Shown here piece by piece: positions 25,801 to 42,324 of a stretch of 64,000 bases of DNA. A program made the translations under genes and the position numbers. Within the stretch, counting starts at the first letter, position 1, and each line of letters begins with the position of its first letter. This DNA is from Balamuthia mandrillaris (taxonomy: Eukaryota; Discosea; Longamoebia; Balamuthiidae). The stretch is from NCBI GenBank assembly GCA_031835245.1, contig JAVKOQ010000039.1:1-64000 (forward strand), in the 5' to 3' direction. Under the pieces are notes generated by a model. That model did no database searches. It was not told where the DNA came from and saw only the letters and a program-made list of their open reading frames with translations.

Positions 25801-27189
25801 AACAGACAGAGACAAGAGTTATGTAATTAACCAAGGGGGCTTATTTCCAAAACCTTTACGGTAAGTCTCCTTCTTTGCATTACTACTTGTCCGTTTGCTG
25901 CATAGTTCTTACACACAAGAAATCATATTCTCGATAGATGCAATAGTGAACATCTCCCCCAAGTGAAGGAGTGGTACCATTTCCTTGGAAGATTTGTTGC
26001 CAAAGCGTTGTTGGATGATAGACAGCTTGATTTGCCATTCTCCAAACCCTTCTATAAGTTGATGTTGGGGCAACATCCAACTGTCTTTGATCTCAACCTC
26101 ATATTCCCTTCACTCGCTAAGTCAATGCACGCCTTTATCAAGCTTTGCAACCAGAAAAGGGCACTACAGCAGGACCTTACTTTGGTACGTCTGAGCTTTT
26201 CTATTTTCGCTTTTGTTTGGCTTATTCTTACCGACTATACCTGGTGCAGACCGAAGCAACGCGCTCAGCGCGTGTCGATAGTTTGCTTTTGGATGGGTGC
26301 AAAATTGAAGATCTCTGCATTGATTTCACTCTGCCTGGTTATCCTGAGTGGGAACTGAAGAGTGGAGGCAAGGACATCCTGCTGGATGTTCATAATATTG
26401 AAGAATATGTTGACCTCGTGCTCGGTGCCTTGTTTAGAGAAGGAATACAGGCTCAGTTTGAAGCATTTAAGCGTGGCTTTGACGAAGTATTTCCGTTAGA
26501 AAACCTAAAACCGCTTACAGTTGACGAGTTGGAAACCTTGGTCTGTGGAGCGGCTGACAATCCAGAATACTGGACGTTAGAAGGTAGGTCCTGCCTCTAA
26601 TTTTCCCTCTCTCTCCTCCTTTCCTCCGCTGACGCAAGTTTGCACTTGGCGCCTGCTTGTGCAACCTGTAGAACTTGCTGAGCACACTAGATGTGATCAT
26701 GGCTATGTCTCATCAAGGTACGACAATGTCTCCCCTTTAGGAAAGATTCTTTTTCTTAATTTTAATTTTTTTTGCATACAGTCGAGCGGTGCAGCAGCTC
26801 CTAGCATTTTTGAGTGAGTTGACGCCGAATCAGCGACGACAATTCCTACTATTTCTGACTGGTAGCCCTCGTTTGCCTGTCGGTGGTGCGTAGGGCCTAC
26901 AACTGGCCACCACTTCTCCTCTGCTGCCACTTGGTTGTGTGAGGTGCTAACTTTTGTTATGTCATTCCTTGGTCTGTCTGTATTAATGATAGGTTGGAAG
27001 AACCTAGAACCCAGATTTACCATCGTGCGTAAGGAGGTGAACAAGGGCCACTCTCCTGACGATCATCTGCCTTCTGTCATGACCTGTGTGAACTACCTGA
27101 AGCTACCAGACTATTCCACGGATGCCATTCTCCGTGCTAAACTACTCAAGGCCATTGCAGAGGGTGGCAACGAATTCCATTTGTCCTAG
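19811..27189 (+). CDS. HECT-type E3 ubiquitin ligase, UPL3/TRIP12-like (multi-exon)
   Basis: HECT ligases accept ubiquitin from an E2 on a C-terminal cysteine and pass it to substrates. The N-terminal exons (from ATG 19811) are Ser/Lys-rich and low complexity. An armadillo-like region follows (SDEESQQLSAIMELSDIL, GTEESLGGF, then exons to about 22000), matching the UPL3/TRIP12 family. A strongly acidic stretch lies at 24130-24330. The HECT domain runs from about 25960 to the end, with FLGRFVAKALLDDRQLDLP, EEYVDLVLGA and the active-site segment PSVMTCVNYLKLPDY; the catalytic Cys codon is 27085-27087. The stop is at 27187-27189. No WWE domain, present in animal TRIP12, is visible, which makes it closer to plant UPL3 in layout. 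The exon near 20590-20790 is open in two frames; the phase of the next exon favours the basic reading, but this is uncertain. Confidence 0.9.
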
Positions 27190-27403
27190 TAAACTTCCTC
27201 TTCCCGCCCTTGACTTCCTCTCACAATAAATAGTGTTTCTAATGTGCATAATTACGACTCCTTCCGCCTTTTTTTTTTTTTTGAGTGTTTGTGTTCTCAC
27301 TCCCCCTAACGCGTGCAATGTTTGCTTTGCTACGGTTGTGGCTGGCTTCATTTGTTTGTTTATTGCTGCAAGAGGGGGAGGAGGAGAGACAACTGGCTCT
27401 GCT

Positions 27404-28503
27404 TCACTTTTCAGAACCGGCGGCGGCACCGGAAGCAGCCTGGTGGTGGTCGCCATAGTATTTTTGCCACTCACGAATGCCCCCCTCCAAAAATTGAACG
27501 TTGGAATAGCCAAGCTCCTTCATCAACGTGGCAACCTGCTTGCCCTATTGTCACACCACAAAGCCATCCATTCCTTTGTCAGTGCTGTGGTTTGCTAAGA
27601 CGGGGATAAAAAACAACAAACAGACAGACGAACAACGTAGCAGTTGCTTTGGGGAAATAAAAAAAAGTACCTGGTTGGCAGTTTCTGGCGCACAGTAGAC
27701 AACAAGGTGCTGCTCTTTCTTTGGCTTTGTCAAACCATACTTCTGGTCCCACACGCTCTCACTCAGGGAAAGCAACTTTTCTATCTCCTGAGCTAGCCTC
27801 CCGGCAGGACAACAAGAGAAGAGCAAAGGACCACAACAAATAAAGGAGTTAAAAAAATTCCGAAAAAAAATAAAGCGGAGGAGAGTGTTCACCACCACCA
27901 CCAAAAGAATAACAACGACCACAAAAAGACACAGTCAGAGGGGTGAAAGCAAAGCAGTTCAGTGTGAAGGGCAAAGTTCTTACCGCTGATTTGCAAGGCT
28001 CCCTCAATGGGAGGCTCCAAGAGAGAGAGGCCCTTTTCTCTGACATCGAGCAGGGTGGGCGGAGTGCTTGTTTGAAGTAGAGAATGCAGTTGTTGCCTTG
28101 TGATGATGGAACCTTCCTCCAGCTCCGGTTCTTGCGCCTTTTTATGTTTTATCCTGTAGGAGAAGCGGCTGTCATAGAGTATGTTTGGGTCCTTTGTGCC
28201 AGCGAGGTTATCTGTTCCTTCTCCTTGACCGTCAGCGGGGGAGGCGGTTTCAGCTTGTTGTGTGGTGGCATCGGCGGAACCTCGCTTCATGAGACGTTTA
28301 CGGCGGGTATAAAGCGAAGGTGCTGTCGCATGGAACAAGCAGCGGCGGCTCGGAGTGAGAGATGGTTCCGCTAGCCGTCCTCCAACTCTGACCTCCCCCA
28401 TCCTCTCCGCCCTCCACAGCATCAACATGCTGCCGCCTTGTAGCAAGGGCAGATTCCGCTGCGTGCGCACTGCATTCTCCGCAAGGGTGACGGACCTCCT
28501 CAT
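27404..28503 (-). CDS. Rhodanese-domain protein, probably mitochondrial
   Basis: Three exons encode a basic N-terminal region, rich in Arg and poor in acid, that could be a mitochondrial presequence (around RRCLFHATAPSLYTRR), followed by one rhodanese domain. The domain reads ITRQQLHSLL, TLLDVREKG, a catalytic-loop candidate VVYCAPETANQ, and the closing LGYSNVQFLEGGIREWQKYY. The Cys of VVYC is in the position of the persulfide-forming residue. Introns run from a GTAAGA donor after the first exon and a GTACTT donor after ETANQ; the last exon ends TGA at 27404-27406. The start is taken at the first ATG; one about 75 bases downstream is also possible. The gene is convergent with the HECT ligase gene. 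Substrate is unknown. Confidence 0.75.
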
Positions 28504-28866
28504 CCTCCTCCTGTTCCCTGAGCTAGCTGCAGCTGTGGCTTCTTTTCTTTCTTTCTTCGGCTTTACGCGTGGGTGTAATGTCGTCCCGACTAGTCGACAA
28601 GAAAGATGCTTCAGCAAAATGTGTGCTTGAGGAGTAGAAAAAGAAGAAAAAAAGGAGAACGAAGGAACGGCGGACCCCCACCCCTGCCCCCCTGCCCCCC
28701 CCTTCCTTGAAGAAGAGCCAAAACGACAAAAAAAACAAAACAAAAAAACAAAAAAAAAAAAAACGAATAACGACCGAAAAGAAAGGAAACTTGCCGCGAT
28801 TGTAAGAAACAAGCCCCAACTCACGAACAAGTCACCTCCTCAAGATCTTTCCTCTACTTTGCAAGA

Positions 28867-31800
28867 ATGGCCTCTCTAGGAGACATGGAATCGTTGAAAG
28901 ATGATCTGTTGTACTTATTGTTGCTTCTTCAGAACTTAAACCCGGCTCACCTTGCCACCATATGCCAGTTCATGCAGCATACTCCCGAAGCCCTCAGTAT
29001 GGAAGAGCTGGCTCAGCTTCTCACCCAAGTAACGGAGGCGCGTCTTAGCAAGCTGATAACCCTCTCCTCCGGAGGAGGAGCAGGCGAGACCACCAACAGC
29101 ACGACCACCAACAACGCTTCAACTAGTGGTCTAGGCGGAGCCTTGACCTCATCTACTTGCTCTACTGCTTCTGAACAACAAGCTGACAAAAGTGGCGTCG
29201 GAGGAAGAGAAGATATGGAGTTAGTGGCTATGGCAACCCAGCAGCAGCAGCAAGTAGTTGCAACAGGGACTCCCTATTCTGAGCAAGAACAAGAGAGAGA
29301 GGCAGAGCTATGGGCCAGGCAACAGGCAAATGAGATAGTGGTAGCATTGGGCCACCTCATGCAACTCTATCACTTGCAGCAGGTACTGAGCAAGCTCTCC
29401 ATCATGCAACTCATGAAGCTCTTTGAGTTCGTGCCACCTGGAGGCCAGGTCCAGCAGCTTCAGTTGCTCCAACAGCTACAACAATTATTGGGACAGCTCC
29501 TCCCGGATACGTTGCTCAATTTGCAAAGCGAGGTCACCAAAACCTCTCCTCAGCAAGAGCAGCACGTTCTTGCCAACCTGCTTCACCTTCGAAAGGAGCA
29601 TTTTCACTTGTATCAACCTCTTCGCCACATCCTGCAGCTGGACCCCAACGAGTTGCTGGCTCTGCGCGATGTCCTCCCCACCCTTCTCCCTGCCCAAATG
29701 TTGCAGCTTCTCTCCCTACTTCAGCTCCAGCCCTTTGACGTGCTCGAGCTCAAGAGACTGCTGACCGCAGTTCAGCCACAACCTCCTCCACCCCTCCTCC
29801 CTTCTTCTTCATCTGCAGCTTCTTCGTCATCCGGTGCTCTTCCTCCTGAAGTTGCTCCGCAACACAAGTCCGTGTCTCTCTTTTCCCTGCCATTTTCCTC
29901 TTATCTCATGTCTTGTGTTGTTCGAGTCTCGTCTTTAGTCTCTGTTCTTCTCCCATTTCTGTTAGATTTGTACCTACTCACGCTATTTGTTTGTCTCTCA
30001 ACTGAAAATAGGAAGCTGCTATTGAAGATAGTGGAACAACCGCCAGAAAAATCGGTGTACAAGCGCAACCTAAAGCCTAATCCGACAGTTCAAGTGGTGG
30101 AAGAAGAGGAAGCAAGCTCGGAGCAAAACCTGTTTGTGGCGCCTGTTTTATTGCGTTGTGACACTTTGGAGGAACAACCAAAGCTAATGACAGGGAACAA
30201 GCCAGTAAAGGTAGCACCGGGGCGGGTGATATCCTTCCGCAGACTGAAGATCACATCAACCTCTCATCAACAAGGAGAATCTCTTTTTGCCATCAAGTTC
30301 GAGCTAAGAAAGTACCACAACAATGAATATGAGATTTTGGATTCCGTTCAGTCCAATCCCATCTGCGTACTTTCTCATTCAACTCAGCTAAAGCCAGGTA
30401 TGTTAATATTCCTCTTTACATCTAAGCTTGCCATTTACTCATGCATCGTGTTTCACCACATCCAATTTCAAAGCTTCAACTACCACGCCTGCCGTCGCCG
30501 AAGTAATCCCATACAGTGGGTCATCTCTGGGTGGAACTCGAGTTGCAGTTCTTGGCAATAACTTTGTGGATAGCCCCTCCTCCAAAGTGCGCTTTGATAA
30601 TACGGATGTAATGCCAACATTCCACGGCCCCCGCACTCTAATCTGTATAACCCCGCAGCATCAACCTGGTATTGTCAGCGTGCGAGTTAGCAATGATAGC
30701 AAAGTCTGGAGTCCTACTGCTGCATCGTTCACCTATGAGGACAAGAGGATGGCTGCCGAACAAATTCAAGTTGCAGAAATCCACCACCACTTCGACCTGG
30801 GGCTTGATATTGGTATGTGAACTTCCTTCGAGTTTTTTTTTTGTGAAAGCCTTTTAGTTAATCAATTTTCCTTTATTTTGTTGATATCTTCTTTTTATGC
30901 TGGTGACGGGACACAGCGAGCAGCATCTGCGAGGCTGCATGGCAGGGTGGTTACGAGACTGTCAAAGACTTGCGAGAAAGGGGAGCAAATCCCAATGTGG
31001 TGGATGAACGTGGTTACACTGCATTGCACTATGCTTCGTCCCTTGGCTACGAGGAGATAGCTCAGTACCTCATGGACTTTGGGGCCAAGATAGACAAGAG
31101 GGACAACAATGGAAACACACCGCTGTGTTGGGCTGCTTTCTGGGGTCACATTAGGGTAGTAGAGAGCCTCGTGGAGCAAGGTGCTGACATGAATCTGTCC
31201 AACTACGAGGGTCTTACTCCCCTTCACTTAGCCGTTACATACGGCCATCAGGAGATGGTACTCTTCCTCGCTGACCACGGCTCCATGTTAAATGCGGCCA
31301 CTCTCCATGGTGATACTCCCTTACATCGAGCTGCTGCCCTCGGCTACGAAGATATTGTTCTTTCGTTGTTACAACATGGCGCTTTTCTGGATCCCAGAGA
31401 TGATAACGGCGAAACCCCCCTGCACTATGCCGCCAGAGAGGGTTGCCTCTCCACAGTGCGTGCTTTGATCAACGCGGGTGCTGACCCATGTCTATTCAAC
31501 GCCGACCGAGAAACCGCACTCCACGTTGCTACGTCTTCCGGCCATCTTGACATCGTCAAGCTACTTGTCTCGCGTGGGATTCCTTCACTCTTGGTTAGCA
31601 GGGACATCTTTGGGGCCACCCCCTTACATCATGGTGAATTTCTCTCTCTTTTCCTCCATGTTGCAAAATATTAACCAAATTACTGGGTACTCTCCCAATA
31701 ATCAGCATTCTCCGGCAACTGGTTGGAAGGAGCGTCTTTCCTGTTGGAAAATGGCGCAGACCCCAACGCCACTGATGTGTATGGCCAAACGCCCTTTAAC

Positions 31801-32187
31801 TACCTTTCCGATCAGCCACAGTATTCCGGTTGTGGCACAATTACCCTCACTTCCAGCTTTGGCAACTGGTTGTTAGACCAGTACCAGCACTACGCTCCGC
31901 TTTCCGCAAAGCTTCAACGAGGCAACAGTGGGCAACCATTCAGATGGGGAGGCTCCTACCCTTCTTCTCCGCTTGCTGAAGATGGTGGCAATATCAACTA
32001 CTCCGCCCTGCTAGAATCCAAGATAGCAGAGGAGAGGCGTCTGCTCGACCCGATGGTGAAGATGATGACGGACCTTGCTCCTCCTTCCTCTCAGCCATTG
32101 GCTGTTGGCTCTGCGGCTGACGCTGCCATGGGACAGAGACAAAGAACGTTTTCCACCAATTCAGTCCACAGAAAAATGTGTAAATAA
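28867..32187 (+). CDS. IPT/TIG and ankyrin-repeat protein with Rel-like region
   Basis: Five exons splice in frame. The first (28867-29868) encodes Leu/Gln-rich helices and low-complexity Ser/Pro sequence. The second and part of the third encode a beta-rich block that starts KIVEQPPEKSVYKRNLKP, includes APGRVISFRRLKITSTSHQQ and ends near VLSHSTQLKP. Then comes a clear IPT/TIG domain: EVIPYSGSSLGGTRVAVLG, VRFDNTDVMP, TPQHQPGIVSVRV. From about 30950 there are about seven ankyrin repeats (GYTALHYASSLGYEEIAQYL, NTPLCWAAFWGHIRVVESL, TPLHLAVTYGHQEMVLFL and more) and a short C-terminal tail. No transmembrane helix is seen at the C-terminus, unlike yeast Spt23/Mga2. Order and motifs suggest a transcription regulator of NF-kB or CAMTA/Spt23-like design. 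DNA binding is inference. Confidence 0.8.
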
Positions 32188-32448
32188 TTGCCTACAGCAT
32201 GGTAAGCAACTTTAGAGACTTCGGCAGCTGCATCACGTAGACCTTAATTTTCGGCGCCAATATGAGAGATTCTGAGGATGCCTTTCAACCACTCATACTT
32301 CTTCCCGTTAGTACTTCTGCAGCCCCTTACCAACTTATCTGCCGCTCCATTTGCTTGCCTTTTATTATGTTTTAGTTTTTTCTTTACCTTTTTTTTTTCG
32401 TTTTCGTTTTGAGGCCAATAAATCATAATTAATAATAATCCATTCCAT
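32188..32448. other. Convergent intergenic region
   Basis: About 260 bases separate the stop of the IPT/ankyrin gene from the stop of Ku70. An AATAAATC-type sequence near 32418 and an AT-rich stretch are the only candidates for 3'-end signals. Confidence 0.4.
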
Positions 32449-35400
32449 TCACCCCTCTTTCTTAACTGCTGTCCTGCCATCGCTGCCAGAAGCAGGAGAT
32501 GTACCCTCTACTGCCGCCTCTTGCAAATAGTCGGTAAGCAGGTCCAATAGCACCTACAATGGGCGTTGGTGAATTAGGAAAAACGCAAGACTAGACAAGC
32601 CACTTACTGGTTTCCTCATATCAGAGCGAACTGCAACTCCTTTGCCTGGTTGAGACAAGAAAATGTTGAAAAAAATAAGTAGTAGGAAAAGATGAAACGA
32701 AGTAAGTAAATACCCATTAAGTACTGTTTTAACTAATTTTTTTAAAAGGAAAGGTTAGCACAAAAACCAAAGAGAAAAAAACTAGAGGACGGAATTGTAC
32801 CTGTGGTATTGTCAATTTTTTAAGCTGGTACACGAAGAACAGAGGTTAGTGCCAGCTTCCTCAAAGTCAACAACAACTTCATAAGACAACAACAAAACAA
32901 AACAAAACAAACAAAACAAATTTAAACAAAAATAAAGAAATAAACCTGCCCAAGACTAGCTAGTTCCTGTACAGTTTCCTCGTCTACAGCAGCTTTTTTT
33001 TCTGGCCGTTTGTTTGTATCACCAGAGTCAACTACTCTCTTTCGTTTCTGGCCAGGCTTTGTGGCGCGCCTTGACTCATAGTCTTCTGAAAAGACAGCGC
33101 TTTTGAATTCGTCTATAACTGCAGAAAACTTTGAGAGCAAGATGTCAAGGCAGGCCTATTGCAACTCGCAATGATGGAGGCACGGTACTAACCCGGCTCA
33201 TGCCTTCCTCATCTGGTTGTAGATAGTCTGGTGTTTCTTCCACTGTGTCTCGATCTAAAGCAAGGGCCTGTAAGCTTGCATAGTGCTTTTGTAGGGCTAT
33301 GTGGACAAATTAAGTAGGATGAGCAACTGTTAAAAGGAAACCACTTGAGTATTGAAGGCCGCAATAACAAAACCTGGATTCTCGAAGCTTCTGCTATCAA
33401 AGTTGATCCGTAGCGTCTTAACAAGTTTCTTAGCTTTTAGGATTTGTTCTTCGTTGGCTTTTTCAAAAAAAAAAAATGCAATGAGCTTATTGGAATTCGT
33501 ACGTTAAGAGAAAAGAAGAGGAAAGGAACATCCCAACCTTTTGGTTGTGGTTCGCCTAGTGTTATTGTGCGAATATCATCGGCGTAGGGCAACGGAATGA
33601 GATGGAAACCAGGAGGATTAATCTGGATACCATCTTCATCAAAAGTTTCTTGTTGTGGTAACAAGGCCACAAAGCGAGGAGGGGCACCATCTCTGGGAAT
33701 CCAGCGTGCTATCGCCAACTTGTCCATATGAAGCATCCGGTCTAGCAGTGCTGTAAATGCGACTGTGCTCCCTTGAATTTCCTTTTTTTGGTGGAATATA
33801 TTGGTTGTTATCTCAGAACTAGGAAGAAGGGAAGAGGCACAATCGTACATGTTCGTCTGGATAAACGAAGGATGAGTGACGGATGTTGTAATAGGTTTTA
33901 AGGGAGTGGCGAGGTTTGAAGCCCATCAACTGAAGACCCTTTTTGTCCAATGCTTTAATAGTGGCAACCTCATCTTTGTCAAATATGACGCTCTCTCCTC
34001 CATAGCCGTAGGAATACTTAATCTGTGTATCCATGAGAAGGGTTCCTGTGTCCACACATACCCACTTACTCATGGTCTTAACGGGTTGATTTGTTTTCGC
34101 ATCTAGCCACACATGCGATCCTTTTGTTGTTTTCTGAACAAGATTGTATCTGTACACAAATTAGATGCCATTAGAATTCAGTAGAGAGAGAGAGAGAGAG
34201 AGAGAGGAAAAGCGTGTTTACAGCCGCAGAGCAATTTCAATGTCTGGCCCAATAAACAGAGAAAAGCGGTTGATGGCTCGTTTTTTGAATTCCTTCCGTC
34301 GAACGCGGGCCCTCAGTTCTTCAAACTTTGCAGATGCATCATAGTTGAAGAGTCCAGTGTCTTCATCTTCACTTACAGAGATGATGTACTGGGAATGCAT
34401 AAACATATTAGAATAAGCAGTTGTATGGGTCCATGGTACAAAAAGAAAGGCACACACTTGATAAAAGCGAGACGGATCGAAGCTCTGGGTGGCCTTGTTC
34501 ATTGAAAACAGCTCGATGTCAATTCCCAACTCTGCCAAATCCTGTTGTTCTGATTAGGAATCTGAACGGGAGAACGGGAGGGAGCATGCTGACCTTTGCT
34601 CTCTGGAAACTTTGGTCTCTGAGGTTCTTGTTTTCAGCGTTAGGATTGTCTTCGTTGGTGAAAAGGAAAATACGCTTATGGCCCACTTTGACAGAACTAT
34701 TTGTGAGAGAACGGTTTCGGGGTTAGATGGCATGTTGGTTGAGTTGGGGTCGGTTTTGGGGCGTCACTAACCAATTGGAAAACATGGTGGAGCAAGTCCA
34801 CAAAGCATCGCATAGAGGAAAGTCTGTACGGTGGCCATATGCTTCTCCAAAGCTTTCCGTTCCACTTCCTTTGGAGCAAACAGTTAACATGAGGAAAGCG
34901 AGATGTGCTCATTAAAAACCAAAAAGAGAAGAACACTCACTAAGGAGAGTTTCTAATTCCATGATACGGTGTGCATCTGGTGTGTCCAACTCTTGCATGA
35001 CATAGATTCCTTCAAAGTCGTTCGCGTTCTTTTTCTTTTCCTGCAGAATATATGGAAGAGAAGCAACATGTTAGAAGCACCTTATGCGACGAGAGAAGCA
35101 TAAGACGTACAGTTCCGTAAAAACACAACCCCACCAAGTCTTGTGTGGAAAAGAATGGAGAGTCAGTGTCCGTGAAGAAGAAGAAGGAGAAAGAGAAGAA
35201 GAAGAAGAAGAAGAAGAAGAAGAAGAAGAAGAAGAAGAAGAACAAGAAGAAGAAGAAGAAGAAGAAGCAGAACAAGAAGAAGAAGAACAAGAAGAAGAAG
35301 AAGAAGAACAAGAAGAAGCAGAAGAAGAACAAGCAAAGAAGGGGAAGTACCGTTTTCGCTGGAAATAATTTTGTCAGTCAAGGTAGCGATGACACACTTG

Positions 35401-35653
35401 AGCGCGTTGAAAAAGGGTATCTCCTCTCGATCATTCTTTTTGAACATGTCTGGTTGGCAGTCCACCAGAAATATGATACAATCTTTGTTTGCATGAAAGT
35501 ACTAAAAATAATGATGATAAAAAAAAATAGGTCCCGGTTGTGAACACTTCAAAGCAAAGCCCTGCCCAGGAGCTAACGTACCTCTTGGTCCAACTCCTCT
35601 TCTTCGTCCCCATCGAACAAGTTTCCTTCCTCCCCGAACGGATCTTCCCACAT
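32449..35653 (-). CDS. XRCC6: Ku70, DNA end-binding subunit of non-homologous end joining
   Basis: Ku70 pairs with Ku80 to ring DNA ends in end joining and at telomeres. The start codon (35651-35653) begins an acidic exon with GEEGNLFDGDEEEELDQE, followed in later exons by the vWA domain (CIIFLVDCQPDMF, IYVMQELDTPD). The core Ku beta-barrel is seen in RVRRKEFKKRAINRFSLFIG, QLMGFKPRHSLK and FHLIPLPYADDIR, all closer to Ku70 than to Ku80. The C-terminus ends with a basic linker (RRATKPGQKRKRVV) and a SAP-like segment spread over small exons (LKKLTIPQ, then KGVAVRSDMRKPVLLDLL), a Ku70 hallmark. Stop TGA is at 32449-32451. At least ten introns interrupt it; one holds a 170-base CTT-type array. 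Family assignment is firm, small C-terminal exons less so. Confidence 0.92.
34184..34204 (-). repeat. (CT)n array in Ku70 intron
   Basis: Ten GA units on the plus strand read as CT on the Ku70 sense strand, within the intron upstream of the exon ending in GPDIEIALRL. Confidence 0.75.
35167..35340 (-). repeat. (CTT)n-type trinucleotide array in Ku70 intron
   Basis: The plus strand shows about 55 GAA/AAG units with scattered AAC or CAG variants. On the Ku70 sense strand it is an uninterrupted pyrimidine-rich CTT tract between the exon ending ISSEN and the exon starting near DLVGLCFYGT. It reads open as Glu/Lys or Leu/Phe runs, but it is intronic. Confidence 0.9.
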
Positions 35654-35689
35654 TTAGCCTACTCACCCCCGAGAGCCCAAAGTCTTTGG

Positions 35690-36140
35690 CTAGCCTTTGT
35701 GACGACAGGGAAAAAGGTTGTGATAGTATACTTTTCCTGTTCGCGTCTTCAGATGCTTTTCCTCTCTTTGGCCTTTTTTTCTTTCTGAGTATATTTGTTT
35801 GAAATTAATGCTCGTTAATTCGCTGTAGGCTGCTTCAGCAGTGCCACAAGTCTTGGCCCCTGCGGCAACTACGAACAGCTTCATCTGCCTCATTGTCCCT
35901 CCCAGTAAAAGCAAAAGAAGTTGAGGAAGCAGAAGAGGAGGAGGAGGAGGAGGCAAAAATGCAAACCTTTACTCTGTATAGCCTTGTAAAGGAGAATGCC
36001 GACACTGCCAACCAATTGTTGGCACTCCTCTTTTGTAAGCTTGTGAGCGCGCGCGTGGCGTGCTGAGGCCTCATTTTTTCGAGCTGTAGCACGAAAAAAA
36101 AAAAAAAAGAACAGAGGAACGAGGAAGAACAAAAAGATGA
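35690..36140 (-). CDS. Possible small gene of unknown function (3' part)
   Basis: Between Ku70 and the PTEN-like gene, two putative exons splice in frame on the minus strand. The first, after a T-rich tract and CTACAG acceptor near 36090, reads as RKNEASARHARAHKLTKEE and continues CQQLVGSVGILLYKAIQSK. The second continues GAKTCGTAEAAYSELTSINF and ends in a basic tail with TAG at about 35690. No start exon was fixed and no family was recognised. The stop is only some 40 bases before the Ku70 ATG, so this could also be untranslated leader or noise. Confidence 0.3.
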
Positions 36141-36465
36141 GGCAAACAAGCACCCAGCGTGTTCGTGAGTGGCGAGCAAAAAAGAAAAGAGTAAGGGAGG
36201 AGAAGGAAGAAGAGGAACAGCAGCGACATCAAAAAAGGCAAGAACAAAAGAATGCTTCAGCCTGTCGTTGCCGAGCACGGTTATCCAAACCACCTTCCAC
36301 CCAAGACCAACAACAGGAGCCTCAGCTTCACCTTTGCCCTTGTCTTCAGCAGAACTGGAGCTACAAGAAAGAAACCAACAATTAACAAAGGAAGTGAAGC
36401 AACAAAGGCCCGGAAAGAAGCAAGACTTCAACCTCTTCCTCAGCCTGCAAGGCACAATTATTATA

Positions 36466-41549
<5,084 letters not shown>

Positions 41550-42125
41550 GGTGGTCGGCAACAAAGCAGCAGCCCTCCCCTCCATGCCGCCCAACGCTCG
41601 CTTGCTCTGATGAGTTCTCGCCCGTGTTTTCCACCCCCACCTACCCCCCTCTTTTTTTGTCTGACAGCCGTGCACGAACCGCCGCAACACAGCCCCCTTC
41701 TTCTATTCACCACGCGGAACCAAAGTCTTTGCTATGCTGCTACTCCCTTTCTCCCTCCCCTCTTTAGCCGTAGTGCTACAGCTAGTACAGCTGCTTCTCT
41801 TCTCTTCGTCGTTCTCTGCTGTGCTCTTCTGGTGTGTGGTGTGGTGTGTGGTGTGTTGTGTGTGAGGGAGTGTTGCTTGGGGGGTTTATTTTGCTGTTGT
41901 GGGCTACATTGTGCACGATGCCCCTAATAGGCATTGCCTTAAAAGGTAAAACTCCGCTGATGGCCTCCCCTTCTGCAGCTATCGAGCACAAAGTCCAACC
42001 CAAGAGGAAGAGGGAGGAAGGAAGGAAGGAGGAAGCGGAAGGGGCAGCCGGATGAGCCAACCACCATCACCACCACCACTCCAACCACCACCGTTGGGAG
42101 AGGCAGAAGCTGCTGGCGGGTTCTG
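41550..42125. other. Divergent intergenic region, PTEN-like / STN1
   Basis: Probable bidirectional promoter region. It holds a GT-rich stretch (TGTGGTGTGG-type, 41830-41866) and a purine-rich stretch near 42000-42040. A GTAAAA donor and a CTGCAG acceptor near 41955-41985 could flank a very short intron, so an upstream STN1 leader exon is possible. No tRNA or other RNA gene is seen. Confidence 0.4.
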
Positions 42126-42285
42126 TTGGCGGAGGTGAGAGGGTGGGGCCTTGACCCGCGCTACTGGGCTCACGCGAAGTTGTTGCTGTCCGAGGTGCAC
42201 GGCCTGCCTTGCTTTCCCCAATACCCTGGTACTGGGTGCTGCCCTTCCTCCCGTTGCTCCACCGTTGCTGCTCTCTTACTTCTCT

Positions 42286-42324
<39 letters not shown>

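Noticed and set aside
35084-35368. Poly-Glu/poly-Lys frames
   Set aside because: They translate the GAA array inside a Ku70 intron; Ku70 exons on either side join without it.
32449-35653. Ku80 rather than Ku70
   Set aside because: QLMGFKPRHSLK, FHLIPLPYADDIR and the SAP-like C-terminus are Ku70 features; no Ku80 C-terminal helical domain is present.
36137-36420. Plus-strand bZIP-like gene
   Set aside because: The basic block (KNASACRCRAR) lacks correct N-x7-R spacing and cannot be spliced in frame to the zipper-like LELQERNQQL segment; it also runs antisense to the PTEN-like 3' end.
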